Shown here: positions 22,603 to 34,240 of the stretch, piece after piece
Position numbering within the stretch: position 1 is the stretch's first letter
Layout of the letters: the number at the start of each line of letters is the position of its first letter
Assembly (NCBI GenBank): GCA_947034895.1
Contig: OX344761.1
Coordinates: 31,446,863 to 31,510,862, forward strand
Source: Rhytidiadelphus loreus
Lineage: Eukaryota; Streptophyta; Bryopsida; Hypnales; Hylocomiaceae
Direction of reading: 5' to 3'
Length of the DNA: 64,000 nt
Position numbers and translations under genes: made by a program
The notes under the pieces: model-generated
Databases searched by the model: none
Told to the model about the DNA's origin: nothing
What the model saw: the letters and a program-made list of their open reading frames with translations, nothing else

Positions 22603-24860
22603 TGACATGCAATCTGAGGATTGCGCAGCACAGGTTCTTTTTTGGACAAACCTCAATTCAGTTGTAGAACGACATGGTGTGGCAAGGACTCAATTCAAGG
22701 GCTTCATGGCAGACAGCGCGTAAGCAAACTGGAATGCGGTGAGGACGGTGTATGGATCGGGGGATATTTCCGTACCAATGCTCAACCGTGAAAGGACATG
22801 CCTTTTTCACTGGACTCAATCCATGGAAAAGCATACAAAGGCAGATATTCGAGGAGACTTGCAGGATCAACATCGTCTGCTATGTAAGCAGTACAAGAAC
22901 GCCACTTCAACGCATCAATCCGAGGAACGGTACTTAGCCATCAGGGCGTGGTGGTTGTCATCAAGTGCCACCACGGTGGAAGGATTGCGCAAACTAGAGT
23001 TGTGGCTTTCGTTCTGGCATTTCCGTTATCGCCAATGGGGAGGCTTCATGGAACTTGTAATTTCCTCATTGTTTTCTCCTTCATTTGTAACAATGTTTGT
23101 TATGCTTTATGTCAAATTAGTTATGCTGTTACACTGTCAAATATTCCACTTTGGTTAGATGTGGTGCAGACGTAGGTTCCCTATAACAAACGTCTCGGTC
23201 CCGAGACGATGGTCAGTAACCTCAACGGTCTGCACCGTTGACTACTTCAAACTCTAGTTTTCCCATGTCATATGTGGTCATAGTCTACAGCCTCCTCTGG
23301 TCTCTGTCAAATATATTTATGCTTCCGCTTGGCATCCTCGAAAGACTCACATGCAGAGCTAACACATGTATATACCCCCTGTGATTTCAAGATCTAACTG
23401 CATCCGAGAAAGCTGAAATGCCGTCTTGCAACCTTGCGGAAACTGTGCACAATAAGTGGCTTCAGCAATCTAGGAAGCGTGGAAACGACTTATACGTTGC
23501 TACGGTCGATGACTTTGTCAGAGCATTCATGCAAATGGTCAAATATCACCAATATCTAAAGGGAAATGAAGGAGGGACGGGACCAGGGAAGGAAGAGTTA
23601 TTGTTACGAGTTGCCCAACGTTTGGCAGAGCGAACTGGTAACCCGAAATCACTCACTGAAGCACTGTCGTCTATTCCAAGTGTTGAAGCTTTCATCAACA
23701 GAGAGCCTCATCTCGAAGGTCAAGAAGTTTTTGGATCACAGAAGAGGAAAGCAGACATGCCACTTGGATGCGAGTACGACTCACACCGACCAGACAAAGT
23801 GAACTTCTCACATCCTCGTCGGCAAACGAGATCCTTCAAAGCGAGTTCAAGTGTTCAAAATTTGAACACAATAGTGGAGGACATTACTCCAAGTGAAGAT
23901 GTTGAAGTTCTAGACGCATTTTCAGTGGAGGTGAATTTGAGACAAACTACAATTCCAAATTCGACTCATGTATCAGCAGTTCAAGAAACCATGTGTGATG
24001 AGATGCAGTGGCACATTTCACGACTACCAAAGACATCAGCAAAGGCGTGCTTTGTTCTTCAAGCAATGACAAAGAAAAAATGCACAGCTCTAATAGTACA
24101 AAACAGCACTGCAACAGCGGCTCCGACATACACAGGTATGATGGTCAATTACAAGCAAAATCGTAATGATCGTATGCAATTTTTTTTTTGCAATGACGAC
24201 ATTGAACGATGTGTCAAAGGATCACGGCGGAAATGGGTGCTCTCTCTACCACCTGTTCCTGTTATTTGGCCGGTGAAATTAGGCACCCAATTGACGGTGG
24301 CCGAGATTTTAGCACTTGAAGCGGCCGGTTTCCAACTTCCACAACGCCACCTCATTTCCCCAAGGAGGTTGTTTGGTGGAGAAGCGGGCATTGAAATTGT
24401 GTGTAATTATCACATTCCAGATTCAACTGATGAACATCCTACAACTCGGACTGGGAAGGTCGTTCGTCGAAATCCAAAGGCACCCACAACAAAACACCAA
24501 AACAACTGTGCATCGGCCTTAACTCTGAATGCCCGCATTGTAAGCGTAACTATGGTCCCCCACCCAAGTTTTGGATGCATAGTAGCAATGGACTCGGGAA
24601 TAGAGCCCCGGATTGAGAAGTACATGCTTACTATTTCCTCGTTTCCGGACTGCACCTGCCCTTATTTCAAGGAAATGAAGCTGAAGTGCTTGGGGAAGCG
24701 TGGAGCTTGGTCAAATTGCAAGCATCTGTACTTTGTTCTCAATGTCATCTGCAACCTTCAGTCTTCCACGGATGTCTTCATCCATGCCTCAACCTTCAGT
24801 TTCAATGAGGTCAAACGAGTGCTTCTTAGCGGAATCCTAAACCATTTGAGATCGAATTAG
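22603..24860 (+). pseudogene. MULE-type transposase, 3' part with SWIM zinc finger
   Basis: Continuation of the transposase gene that begins at 5569. Exon 22603-23056 starts CDMQSEDCAAQVLFW and includes the catalytic-region motif FKGFMADSA, immediately followed by an in-frame TAA at 22721-22723 (most simply from CAA, Gln), then ANWNAV. It continues through CLFHWTQSMEKHTKA and WLSFWHFRYRQWGGFM. A donor at 23057 (GTAATT) and an acceptor ending at 23408 join in phase to exon 23409-24860. Near the C-terminus, CTCPYF followed by CKHLYFV is a SWIM-type zinc finger, typical of plant MULE/FAR1 transposases. With both the insertion and the stop this copy is dead. Confidence 0.78.
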
Positions 24861-26150
24861 GATTATTTGGAGCAGTCCAACTGTTGTCAATCTGTTGATT
24901 TTGTTTTTCACATACATGAATCAAAATGTAGTGAGACTACAAGGGCCACTACTTCGATACACTGAGCTTGCATTCTATTCACTTTTTGCATGTTGTTAAT
25001 GTATACATGTTCATAGTCATCTTCTGATTTCCTACATGTTCTGACATCCATCCATTTCTCTAATAAATTCAGTGATATCTGAAATGACTGTGTACCTTCA
25101 AATGGGATCTTCATTGTTAGTGTGCTTGGCAATGTCTCAAGTAGTTCGGTGAATTACATTGGAAATAAGTCTTTTGCAGTTTTCCTGAAATGTAGCTGCC
25201 ACTCTGCAATCTGCCATGCCACCACGGTTATAGGGTACTTACTGTAAGCAGTTATAGATCATCCATTACAAGTGTAGACTTTTTGCAGTGGTACCTTCTT
25301 CCTCCATTGGGTTCGAAATATTCATATATTGTCGTAGAGATGTGAAGGTACTCTAAATCCTTTGTGCTATGCAAACCGCCTTAATGTAGGCCATTATTCA
25401 CCCTAATCTTTGATGGATTCTTAATTTATTTTGGAACTACTTTCATCCAATTCTGTAATTTAGTTCCATCGTAAACGAGTACTTCCGTCCTAAACTTTTT
25501 CAAAGTACTTTCTTCGTAACGAGGAGGTAATGTCATCCATTTTATTAATCAAATTTCAACATGATCATAGATTCCTAAACCCTTAAACTTTTATCATTTC
25601 CGTTTATCTTCATTATGCACTACTTCCATCCAAAATGTACATCCAATACATAAACCTAAATTTTTCGTCCATTTTTTCCATCCGTTTCCATAATTCCAAA
25701 ATTTTCATCCAACTTTTTCATCCAATTGTCTGTTTTGTATTTTTCATCCAAATTTTTCATCCTAATTCAATATTTCAATATTTTCATCCAAAATTTTCAT
25801 CCATCTACCTCTTTCACGATTTCTCATCCAAATGTTTCATCCTAAATTTTCATCTACTTTCATCTCAATAGTGAACAACTTTCATCCATTTCTATCATAT
25901 GCTTTCATCCCTGCCTACTCTACTTCCATCTACTTTTGGCATGGTATTTTTCCTATTTTTTTTCCTTTGCCTCTATTTATTTTCATCCATCTTATCATTG
26001 AACTTATTTTTAATTTACGCTAACTTGCATCCAAATTTCACAAAATATACTCAAATTCTATGTCATATTTCCCATTTTTTTCATTAATTATTTCCTATTC
26101 TTTCTTAAATCCCCGCTCCCCGCTCTTCATTCCCCGCTCCCCGCTCTACG
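24861..26150. repeat. Intergenic flank with degenerate TTTCATCCA repeats
   Basis: 3' flank of the MULE gene with no coding region. From about 25440 to 26030, and most densely 25600-25920, the motif TTTCATCC(A/T) recurs at irregular 10-35-base spacing in AT-rich DNA. Short ORFs rich in Phe, Ser, His and Pro across it are products of the repeat. A CCCCGCTC run at 26108-26150 marks the switch to GC-rich sequence. Confidence 0.7.
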
Positions 26151-29100
26151 CTCACGCGCTAGCAACGTTGGAGGAGGCGGAAGCAGAGGAAGCGGAAGCA
26201 GAAGAAGCAGAAGTGGTGGAAGATCCGAAGTCGTTGGAGAAGGTGGACCGGTCTCTCGTCCATACGGACGAGACGGATTCTGACAGTCCTCCGGTCCGGA
26301 AGACGTCGATCATCACCCGGGCGTCCCTCCGTACACCCCAAGGCAAGACTAGCACCCGGGGGTAGTTAGGATTTGACAGTAGTTCGAAGAAACAGCGGAA
26401 GGGAAAGTAGATAGTTAGACTGATAGTGTTTTTAGTTATCTTTTTGTTAGACTTAGAGTTCCGGGTCTCAGTCAGAACCCGGATTCCGGATTTTCAGGGG
26501 TAAGTTTCAGTTAACTTATCCACCCGGACTTTTAGGGCAGTTTAGGATGGCGTTTAGTGGCACTTTCCGCGGGTTTTACGGCATGTTGTTTTGCTTATAA
26601 AAAGAAGGGACCGCTTGTGGTCTTGGATTCCTTTTCTTGCTATTCCTTATTTTGAGTAGTAAATATATGTGTGCATTTTTATTGTCTTTTTACTTATTGC
26701 CTTAGTTTTCTTTGTGGGTCCTTGGTTTCCTGTTCTTTGGGAGTTTGAAGGTTGCTTGGGCGCTTGCTTGAAGGTTTTGGCTACAGAGTAGAGAGGTGGT
26801 AAGGAGGAGTCCGGATTCAGGGTTTCCCGGGTCTGTGAACTGTGTGTTGTCCAGGGAAGCAGTTCTAGCGTGTGTAGGAAGTTGTGCGGAGTCCGGCGTT
26901 GGTGGTGTGGGTGCGAGTCCGGAAGGCCAGGGAGGGTTCCGTGCGGAGATAAGCAACCGTCTGTGGAAAAACCCCGCTCACCCGGAAAGTTCCGTCCGTC
27001 TGCAAAACACAAGTTGGAGTGCTAGTACCGGACCCCATCTCAGTTTCCGGGTAAGTCTTGTATTTGTCATTGTAGCAAGGGGAGTCGGGTTGTATTCTGA
27101 GTGACCTGCTTCTGGAGAAATCCGAAGTTGTGAGGGTCAGCCATTCTATTCCTTGTTTGTGACGGAAAGATCTTTGGGTACGTGTCATTAGGAAGTTAGA
27201 GTTAGTGAAATACAAGGAGCGGTGTTGTCCTTACCCCTCCGGAAAAGTCAGTGAGGACCCTCTGAAGGTAAAATAGAGGTATCGAAAACCGTGTGTTAAA
27301 GTTACGGATCTGGTATTTGTGATAATCCGGATCCGGTAGAGAGTCCGGATAGAGATAGAATCCGGTTGGGGAGTGAAAATTGAAGTAGTTACAATAAACC
27401 GGATTAGACGGAATTTAGAACACCCTCTGGGGTTCCCTGGGACGATATTCCGTGTCATCTTACCACGTTGTTGTGGTTAAGAGCGCTTACTACAGTATTA
27501 CGCTTACGACATCGCCCAAGGCAGACCTGCACGCGCCCACACCCGCAGTCGCCCACGCTGGCTGTCCACGTCAATTTTGAAGCCCTGCCACGTAGGCAAA
27601 ATCTATTTACCATGGGGTAAAATTTTTTACCCTTCCGCGACGCGATGTCAAGTAAACTCGACACTTCGTGACACGCGACACGCGACGTCAGACGTCATAC
27701 ACGACGCCTAAACCCAAAAATATGTCAGACAAGACAACCCTGGTTAGTACCCCTTTTCTACCTTGAGCGCTGAGGCTTGTTTTCACGCTTGGGACTGTTT
27801 TGTGTTTCCTCTTTGTGATTTCTCTTCAGATTTGTGAGGTAGGGCGTCATTAGTGAGTAGTTCTTTTGGGCGCTGTGGGGTTGGACATCCACAGTTGCAA
27901 TTTGTTGCTTTCCGGTCAGGATCAGGAGGGAAAGTAAGGAACGGGGCGTGCGGCTAGGAGTTGAAAGTGAGGTTGTCTCAGGGAGATTCTTGAGCGCCTC
28001 AGAAATGCGCCCATGCCGCGGTTATGTACAAGAAGCCATCCGGTTCCCGGATGGTCCGGATTCTGACAGACTTCGCCGAGAAGGTTGAGGTAGTTATGAG
28101 GGAAGCTTGGGAAGCTGCGGACCGGATGGAGATGAGCAGCGTGAAGCTGACCGGAACTGTACTCTCAAGGAGTATCCGTCTTTCGGATATTTCCTTGCCT
28201 GAGTCGTTTCCGGGAGGAACAGAGTTAAACCAGGGGAAGGATGTTACTCCTCAGTCAAAGAAGGAGCAGAAGCCGAGAGGGACCGGATCTGCTGAGCACA
28301 TTGAGTTGGATTCATCGCCAGAGCGACCGGATCCTCCTACTGGTGAGAGGGCCAGGAACTTGTAGGAGGTCTTCGACGAGCTTCCGCTTGAGACCGTCAG
28401 CGTTACATTGAAGATGGGCATGGGGTCTTAGTGTAAAGTAGTTTTGTAAATACCGGGTGTTATGACCGGGTTGTAGTTAGGAACCGGACCGGATTGGATC
28501 CCGATCTGTTTGTTAGGGACCAGATTAGTATTCCGGTCTGCTAGGGTTTTGAACCAGGTTAGCATTCCGGTTTTGCCAGCGAGGCTTATCCCGGAAATCC
28601 AGCGTGGGTTGCCTGCGAGGATTTTCTGGGGCGCTTTTCGCTTTTTGGCGCTTTACAGTGTATATAAATTCATTCTCTGCGGAGGAGAATGGGAGTCTTC
28701 TTTTGTTCAAACTTCTTTTGTATTCTATTGGCGCCTTGTTTGTGTGTTCTCCCGCGGTTGGCAGTGCAGATTGGTGAGGAGTTAGGAGCGCATTTAGAGT
28801 TTGGATTGGGATTTCTCCCCTTTGTGTTCTTGTTTTGGTTTTGGGTACATGAAGGCAGGTAGTAAGAGTTGGGAGTGCTTTCTAGTGCCTCAGCACTGCT
28901 AGGATTCAGTATTCCAGTTGAGGAAGCCACTGCTAGGCTAGGCGTATAGGGAAGGAGTCCTTAGGTGCGCTAGAACTCCTGGATAGGAAATCCAGTCGAG
29001 TGTCCGAACTGTTGTGAGGCCTCATTGCTGTAGTGGCGAACGGAAGAGTCTTAGTTGATATTGGTATGGACGGTTGTACTTGCAGACACCTATCTTAGTA

Positions 29101-29600
29101 CGGCTGGAACTTGGCATCAAGGTCATTGTAGTATGTGTGGATCGTACGGGGGGTCTTTGTGTGACCTGTGATCTGGATTGTTTTCTGGATTACTGTGAAA
29201 GATCAAACCGGATCCGGATTAGAGTAGGGGAGTAGAATAGAAGAAGTGGGTCTTCAGCCACTATAAGTCACGGAAGGAGCGGCGGGCCTGCCACTCTCAA
29301 ATTCAAGCGGCGACCCCTCTGATGGTAAAACAAAGGCAAAATTAAACCGGATTGGTTACTGGATCGAGTGGGAATAGACCGGAAGTGAGAGGTCTAAGAG
29401 TTGTATCCAGGACCGGAAGTGTAAAGGTCTTGGTTTTGTTGCAGATTGACGGACCGGATTACTTCCTGGTCCGGATTAGGTCCGGAACCGGAAGATTGTA
29501 GGAAGTCTGGTAGTTGTTTCTATGGGTTTTGTTGTTTCCGGTTGCAGTTGTAGGACCGGAAAGGTGTTGTTGGAGATTGACTTAGCTTAGAATCGTAAAT
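26151..29600 (+). mobile_element. CCGG-rich degenerate LTR-retroelement-like region
   Basis: GC-richer than its surroundings and crowded with CCGGAT and TCCGG motifs. Two segments look like diverged copies of one LTR in the same orientation, about 26370-27250 and about 28430-29320. Each has a TATA-like box (CTTATAAAAAG near 26597; GTATATAAATTC near 28662) roughly 650 bases before a shared ACC(C)CTCTGA(A/T)GGTAAAA motif (27247 and 29312). Each is preceded by a short acidic ORF ending in Pro/Ser/Thr-rich sequence (26152-26365; 28024-28365). No reverse transcriptase or integrase was seen, and LTR ends were not identified. Confidence 0.4.
28024..28365 (+). CDS. Short ORF inside LTR-like region, unknown
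   Basis: An open frame of 113 codons starting MYKKPSGSRMVRILTDF. A helical first half with alternating Met, Val, Glu and Lys is followed by a polar Pro/Ser/Glu tail. Base use matches the surrounding CCGG-rich element, and it ends shortly before the second LTR-like segment. It may be a remnant of an element's gag or pol C-terminus. No domain recognised. Confidence 0.3.
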   Translation: MYKKPSGSRMVRILTDFAEKVEVVMREAWEAADRMEMSSVKLTGTVLSRSIRLSDISLPESFPGGTELNQGKDVTPQSKKEQKPRGTGSAEHIELDSSPERPDPPTGERARNL

Positions 29601-29717
29601 AGGGTGAATACTTCACAGAATCTCGTGGGTTCGATCTTTAAAGTCACTTTTGTTATACTTTAGAGTGGTTTTTGGTAGTATAACATGGGAATTGCGTATC
29701 CTGTGCTGCGACAACAG

Positions 29718-32336
29718 ACCCAGAAGATGATGCGGCTGAGCAAGATCAGGAGGTCAAGGATGAAGGTCAGCCGGACATGGTAGAGGACTCAGCCGAAATC
29801 CCGTTCGATCCTGAGACCGAGGATGTAGTGGACAGGATCCCGGCGGAAGGGGTACATGCGGAGCAGTCACAGGACCCTGTGACTGATGCTCCTCCAGGTT
29901 GTTCCTCGTGACTTCTCTTAGCATGTATTTCAACTCGACTCGAGTTGAAGCTCCTTCCGTTGTGCGTGTATGAGTTTCTCTAGGACTGACACTTTCAGTT
30001 AGTTCTAGGGTAGGCCAACCATAGGCATTTTGTATCATTTTCTCCCCTCGTGAGACATTGTAATATATTTTTTTTCTTACCGCAACATTGTCGTGTTCCA
30101 TTTCCACAATCGCAGGGTCTGAATGTCTCGACTTTGTTGCTCTATGTCTTGGGCCTGTTGTGGATGACGCTCCACCAGAGGCGTCTCCTTCGTGTCAAAC
30201 GACTGATCAGGTTCACGATGATCCTCTCCCTCAACACGACGCAGAGGTTGTCGAAGTTATCCCCGATGCTGTGGAGGTTCTCGAAGTCATTCACAAAGTC
30301 GCGGAGGTGGTGATAGATGATGTTCCTTGCGGTGAACAAGAAAATCCTCAAATGTCTCCTCGAAATGTTTCGCTGGAAGATGCGGTATGTACTTTGCCAT
30401 GTTTGTAGTGCTATGGGTGTTGTGTTGGTTGACCGTGGCTCGAACTTCAAAATATTGATTTTTTGTTCGCCTCATCAATGTGTTTTCCAGTCTGACATGC
30501 CCCACTTTGGTGTACCCTTCGCAATTGAGTTTGACCCGGTGTAATTTTCGATGTGTCTCTGTTCCTTATGAGCAGGGGACCAGTGAGGGAGTTGTAGGTG
30601 AAATTGTGGCGTATGTGCATATTCATAGTCCATTCACATCCAGATTCAATAAGAAGTGGCTAAATGTCGTTCTGGATTTGAATGGTCTTCTTTGCTTTTG
30701 TGATGATATGAGATATCACATAAAAGAAAGGAGAGTGTACTCTCTTTATGAAGTAGTCCCGAGAGCGGAGAGGTTCATCTTCCCAATGGAAAGGGTCACT
30801 TTCCGACCCCATGTAAGAAGGTTCGTGCGGGAGTTGACCTCCTTCGCGAACGTCGTAATCTGGAGCTCCATGGATCAATGGTACGCCCAGCTCGCTGTTG
30901 ATTTTCTCTTCCACGGCCTGACGCCCCCCTTCGGTGTCCTCGGCCAAGAACAATGTACTGTCATGAAATCGAGAGACGGGAATGGCATGCTAAGAACTAC
31001 ATGTTGAGGGGATCGCGCAAGGACCTGTTTCTCAAGCCATTGGAGAGGTTGTACAAACTGAAGGGGTCCACCTTTACGCCGGAGAATACTATAATAGTGG
31101 ACGACAGCCCAGAGAAACACTTCATGAATGATCCCTCGAACGTAGTGCTCCTAGACTCGTGGTGTTTTGTCGGACAGGGGTCGAGAGACGGGGTTCTCAT
31201 ATTTGAACTCCTGCCTTGGATTAGGAGACTGCATGTAGAGAGGCTGTGGGAATTTTTTTCTTTCCGTAGAGACAATGCTGTTGGGGGGATTCACCTCAAG
31301 CATCATCTTGACCAATCCATGTACAGGGAACTTCAGAGGGCGCTCGCGGTCTCCATTAGATTTCATACTAAACGGAAAGTGGATGATTTCGGGCGTGTCA
31401 TTCCTTTGATGGAACCACGCACGACGCGCGCAACAAAGCGCAAGGAGCTCACCAAAGAAGACATCTATTTCCGTCCTTGTCCGCCTCCAGAACGTTGTCT
31501 ATAGGAAATCTAGAAATTTGTAGACAACGTAGTTGTGGTGAGAGGGTACGCCTTAAAATGTAATTATTATTGTCAAATAAAATAAAATGAAATTCATCAT
31601 TCATATTTGCACTGGATTATTTTTGTGTTGTGCCCAGGAGTTTAGGAATGCTGTGGCCCCAGTGATTCGGCATGTCATGTACTCCGAGGCCACTTCACAG
31701 TCGACAATGGATTTTTCAATGATGGATATAGACGATGGCGTTGTTGATAGTCCTCCCAATGGAGGGAAGTGCCCCAAAGTAATGCACTCTCCATCTCCTC
31801 TAAAATCTCGTTCACAAACAAACCGGGATCGGCCTGTTGTTAATTTGGAAACGCAGAGGAAGCTCTACGATGAAGAAGCGGGTGTGGTGGCCTTCATGGA
31901 GGTGTGTTATCAGTGATTGAGTGAAATGTTTCTGCAATTGTGTCTGTATTTATGGTTCGCATTGTAATCATTGTGGGTAATGGATCTCTTATTTTCTTGG
32001 TTTTGGTAGGTGGAGGATTCAATGCCTATATCTGTTGCCATGTTGGACAACACTTCCAAAGGCATGAAGAGTATACCATTGGAGAAACGAAATGCAATAG
32101 CTGAAGTGGAGAATTCAATGCCTAAATCTATTGCCATCACGGGCAACACTTCCAAAGGCGTAAAGAGTATAGAGTTGGAGAAGCGGAATGCAATAGCTGA
32201 AGACGCACAACCTCGTCTGTCATCTTTGGATATCGTAAAACGACAATGCAAAAGAAATGATGGATTGCCTCCTCTTCATTATAGGACTCCTACGTGGGAT
32301 GCTTGGGAGCTGAGGTCCTTAAAGAAACAACGGTGA
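29718..32336 (+). pseudogene. FCP1-homology (HAD-type) phosphatase-like gene with a frameshift
   Basis: Exons 29718-29897 and 30116-30384 (acidic, Val/Asp/Pro-rich) join in phase to an exon from 30576 that carries the FCP1 domain. NVVLDLNGLLCF holds the nucleophile-type Asp, but the usual second Asp of DxDx(T/V) is Asn; plant FCP1-like proteins with DLNG are known to me. Later come RPHVRRFVREL, VVIWSSM and IIVDDSPEKHFM. Around 30950-30960 the frame must shift by one base to pass from the GQEQC block to HEIERREWHAKN, too close for an intron. So this is a pseudogene, or the assembly has an indel there. That exon ends with TAG at 31502. Two more candidate exons, 31638-31901 and 32010-32336, join each other in phase 0 but could not be linked to the FCP1 exon. 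The upstream first exon was not found. Confidence 0.58.
32010..32201 (+). repeat. 96-bp in-frame tandem duplication
   Basis: Two consecutive 32-codon units start at 32010 and 32106. They begin VEDSMPISVA and VENSMPKSIA and both end LEKRNAIAE. The period keeps the frame, consistent with a coding exon. Confidence 0.85.
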
Positions 32337-32689
32337 GAGATTGCGCAACAATTATCTGCTAGGAGTACAGGATATAGTCGAGGGCCAGAAATATTGAAGG
32401 CAATGCAAATATTGAGGAGTAGGTCACAGTCATAGCGTGTGGAATTAGCATCATCGTATCGCATTCATAGTATATACAGATAGCATCATGTTCTACCTTC
32501 CATAATACTCAATACATTGTCATTATGATTTTACTTCTAGACATATTGTCTATGTTTGTCTATTAACGGCTCATTCTCTTGTGGTGGTGGGTATGAAATT
32601 GTTCTTGCATTCTTAGTTTATGAAGCTTGTAGAACTCCCATTTCATTGGAAAACTCCCATTTTAATGAATATGATGTTGTTTGTAACCA

Positions 32690-33956
32690 ATAGAAATTCA
32701 TTGCCATATAAATAGCAACAGAAATGAGCAATTGCCCAAATCGTTGCTAAACACTCTCCTTCATACGAGCTTTACGGTGCCTTCGCGTTGTTGTTGGAGC
32801 AACTAGCATAAGCTATTACAAACTCCTTGCCATCATCGTCCATTTGAGTCAACACCGCGCCAATCCCTATTAAGTTCCAATGCGTATGCAATTGATATGT
32901 TCTACCCGAAATTGGTCTCTTTAATATTGATGCCGATGATAAATGTTCCTTCAATTGCTTGAAACAACCTCTTGCTCATCTCCCCACATCTAAGGTTGAT
33001 CATTCTTTGTCAGCATGGTTAATGGCTTTGTGATGGCACTAAACGTTTTCACAAATTTTTGATAGTAATTGCACAACCCCAAAAATGCCCGCAATCTACT
33101 CACATCCTTTAGCCTTGGAATAGAAATCATCACCTCCACCTTACTAGCCACCACACCAAATCCACTAGGATATATCATGTAGCCCAAATTCTCCACACAA
33201 TCATAATAAAACTTACAATTATTCGGATGTAGTTTTTTAACCCATGAAGTCTTAGTCTAGCAATAACCTCTTTCAAGTGAGCTCTATGTTGTTTTTTATA
33301 GACAATAATGTGATCAATGTAGCATTTCACAAAATCCAAGTCAAAAAATATGCGGTCCATAACTCTTTGAAACTCAACAGGTGCATTTTTCAAACCAAAT
33401 GGAAGGAATCTCCATTAATAGAGTCGGTCCTTTTTAGCTTCATTAATTCTCCATAACGCTGTCTTTTCCTTATCACCTTTTTGAATACCAAGTTGGTGAT
33501 ATCCCAACCGGAGATCCAAAATGCTAAGTACCTTAGCGTGGCCGATGTCGTTAAAGTTCTCCTCCGATGTTGGCATTGCATAACGGTCTGACTTCGTGAA
33601 TTTATTAATTCTACGATAGTCCTCCCACATTTTTTTTCCGGTCCAATTACCAAAAATGTCCTTCTTAGATGGCATAATCGTTGTCGATGCATACTCACAA
33701 TTTAATGGTGCTACTTCCACCAATCCAGCCTCCAACAATTCCTTGGTCTGGGCTTGAATCATCTTGCGTTCTACCTCACTATACTTGTACGGCTTGCAAA
33801 GTTGCAATAAATTGGTGCATCATCCGTCAAGTTAATACATACCTCTTGTTCTTTCAATACTTTCAAATCCTTGAGACTAAAGGCAAAACAATCAACATAC
33901 ATCCTGAAGAACTTTTGCTCCCCTTTCTCCTCTACTTCACCTTCCAGACCAACCAA
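32690..33956 (-). pseudogene. Reverse transcriptase and RNase H start (fragmented)
   Basis: Pieces in order are: a segment with DCFAFSLKDL (33956-33771); KELLEAGLVEVAPL, then DYRRINKFTKSDRYAMP and LSILDLRLGYHQLGIQ (33807-33415); FQRVMDRIFFDLDFVKCYIDHIIV (33393-33175); YYQKFVKTFSAITKPL (33196-32990); and the RNase H start HWNLIGIGAVLTQMDDDG (32954-32772). Remnants continue to about 32690 (YEGECLATIWAIAHF). The catalytic YIDD box reads YIDH, which would abolish polymerase activity. The sequence then becomes unrecognisable before any integrase. Confidence 0.82.
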
Positions 33957-34240
33957 CGGTTTCTAAGTTTCCTTGGTCATCTTCTCCTTCCGATCTTCCT
34001 TTGAAGCAAGTTTTTCCACCTTTGACTGCTATTGCACACTATCTGGAGTAGAATCCTTTTGATCCACTCTAGCCACGCCATATTGCTCTTCCACTTGGCT
34101 CAAATGCCATAACTCATTAGTCTGACCTTCAATATGAAGAATAATTTTTTCACATGCTCCTCCAATTCGATTTTGTGTTTGGCCATTTCTTCCCAATTAA
34201 GCCAACTCGTTCTTGGAGTTGTGAAAAATGGAGTATCTTT

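Noticed and set aside
25600..26030. CRISPR-like regularly spaced repeat
   Set aside because: TTTCATCC spacing is irregular, the spacers are not unique sequence of constant length, and the DNA is eukaryotic.
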